From Melioribacter sp. (GTDB lineage Bacteria; Bacteroidota; Ignavibacteria; Ignavibacteriales; Melioribacteraceae), in assembly GCA_016841125.1 (NCBI GenBank), contig JAENZU010000230.1, positions 1 through 6,138 of the forward strand: a DNA stretch of 6,138 nucleotides, read 5' to 3'. Position 1 is the stretch's first letter; each line of letters starts with the position of its first letter. Positions 5,360 through 6,138 of this stretch are shown piece by piece. The position numbers and the translations under genes are program-made. The notes under the pieces are model-generated. The model was given only the letters and a program-made list of their open reading frames with translations. It searched no databases and was not told the origin of the DNA.

Positions 5360-6138
5360 ATGAGAGCAGAAAGATTAAATTTAAGATTGACGGCTGATCC
5401 GAAAAAAGTTGTGCTTTTATTTTTTAACATAAGCAAAGAAAGATGTAATAGGATTTTGGAAAGAATATTTTCTTTAAGTCAATCTGAGGTAGAAAATAGT
5501 CTGGAAAATATTTATAAGGAATTTTCTTCTAGACACAAAGTATTTGAAGAAAAGTTGTTAGTACATTTTAAAAATGTAGAAAAATATATTGGAGCAAATA
5601 AAGAACTTTCAGAAAAAACAAAGTTATTGATCGGCGCATACTTCTCCAAAGAATATTCAATTGAATCGGCGGCACTATTTAATCCTTCCATTGTACCTCA
5701 TCCTGATCAAGAAGGAGCAGTGGAAGGTGAACTTAAATTTGTGATGAGCTTAAGAGCCACGGGTGAAGGGCATGTTTCATCTATCGAATTTAGAGAAGGT
5801 ATTATTTCCGCCGATGGAAGCGTAAGATTCATTAATGACTCGACATACAAATTGTTAGCGAAAAAGCACGTTTACTCGCTGAGAAAACTATTAGAGAAAA
5901 AATTATCGGGTATGATTTTGCCGGATAAAGAAGTTAAAAAAATAAGAAAGGCAAATTACCAGTGCAGGTTTGCTGACCATTCGATAATCAGTGAAAGAGT
6001 ATTGTATCCGAGCACTCCGCCTGAATTGATGGGAATGGAAGATGCCAGGTTTGTTCGGTTCGAAGATGAAAATACATCTAAATATTATGGGACTTACACT
6101 GCATATAACGGAAAGACATTTAGGACACAAATTATTGA
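5360..6138 (+). CDS. Glycoside hydrolase family 130 enzyme (beta-mannoside phosphorylase/mannosidase type), 5' part
   Basis: The frame is open from ATG 5360 through the right edge: 259 complete codons, with the C-terminal part missing. Residues 1-~95 form a helical N-terminal region (MRAERLNLRLTADPKKVVLLFF, then a charged stretch with SLSQSEVENSLENIYKEF), as in long-form GH130 proteins. Conserved catalytic-domain segments follow: GAYFSKEYSIESAALFNPSIVPHPDQ (92-117), LKFVMSLRATGEGHVSSIEFREG (125-147), GMEDARFVRF (225-234) and YYGTYTAYNG (242-251). The Asp in EDAR aligns with EDPR of other GH130 proteins, which holds the probable general acid. Characterised members act on beta-mannosides, either as inverting phosphorylases releasing mannose 1-phosphate or as hydrolases; which applies cannot be decided, since the remaining active site lies outside the window. 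No signal peptide is seen, so the enzyme is probably cytoplasmic, acting on sugar imported by the adjacent ABC system. It starts 3 bases after the permease stop. Confidence 0.87.
   Translation, partial: MRAERLNLRLTADPKKVVLLFFNISKERCNRILERIFSLSQSEVENSLENIYKEFSSRHKVFEEKLLVHFKNVEKYIGANKELSEKTKLLIGAYFSKEYSIESAALFNPSIVPHPDQEGAVEGELKFVMSLRATGEGHVSSIEFREGIISADGSVRFINDSTYKLLAKKHVYSLRKLLEKKLSGMILPDKEVKKIRKANYQCRFADHSIISERVLYPSTPPELMGMEDARFVRFEDENTSKYYGTYTAYNGKTFRTQII

Noticed and set aside
5903..6130. Minus-strand ORF of 75 codons at the right end
   Set aside because: It is antisense to the GH130 gene, whose motifs (EDARFVRF, TYTAYNG) are clear on the + strand.

Overview
The window is AT-rich, tightly packed bacterial DNA. 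All recognisable genes lie on the + strand, and no intergenic gap exceeds five bases. The C-terminal part of a PorV/PorQ-like (UPF0164-type) outer-membrane protein, a SurA/PpiC-like foldase and a glycan-uptake operon point to the Bacteroidota/Chlorobi side of the FCB group. Ignavibacteria is my best guess from protein style; this is inference, because no rRNA or marker gene is present.

Layout: (1) bases 2-628 hold the 3' part of an outer-membrane beta-barrel gene. (2) It overlaps by one base (TAATG) a 584-codon gene for a secreted, degenerate PpiC/SurA-type foldase (628-2382). The first ~84 codons of that gene are unusual: they contain a cluster of short palindromes (673-875) that look like REP/REPIN elements read through in frame, and they push the signal peptide to residues 84-99. 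(3) Bases 2386-5356 encode a carbohydrate ABC importer without its ATPase: a lipoprotein-type substrate-binding protein and MalF-like and MalG-like permeases. (4) From 5360 to the window end runs the N-terminal 259 codons of a long-form GH130 glycosidase/phosphorylase, open at the right edge.

Working together: the binding protein would capture an oligosaccharide and the two permeases would import it, powered by an ATPase encoded elsewhere. The GH130 enzyme would then cleave or phosphorolyse it; beta-mannosides are the likely substrate from what is known of GH130. The outer-membrane protein and foldase upstream probably belong to the same transcription unit and may serve the cell envelope rather than sugar uptake itself. 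No promoter or terminator could be supported inside the window, so the operon probably starts upstream and continues past the right edge.

The most noteworthy signal is the palindromic cluster at the 5' end of the foldase gene: apparently a small non-autonomous repeat element that inserted between start codon and signal peptide without breaking the reading frame.
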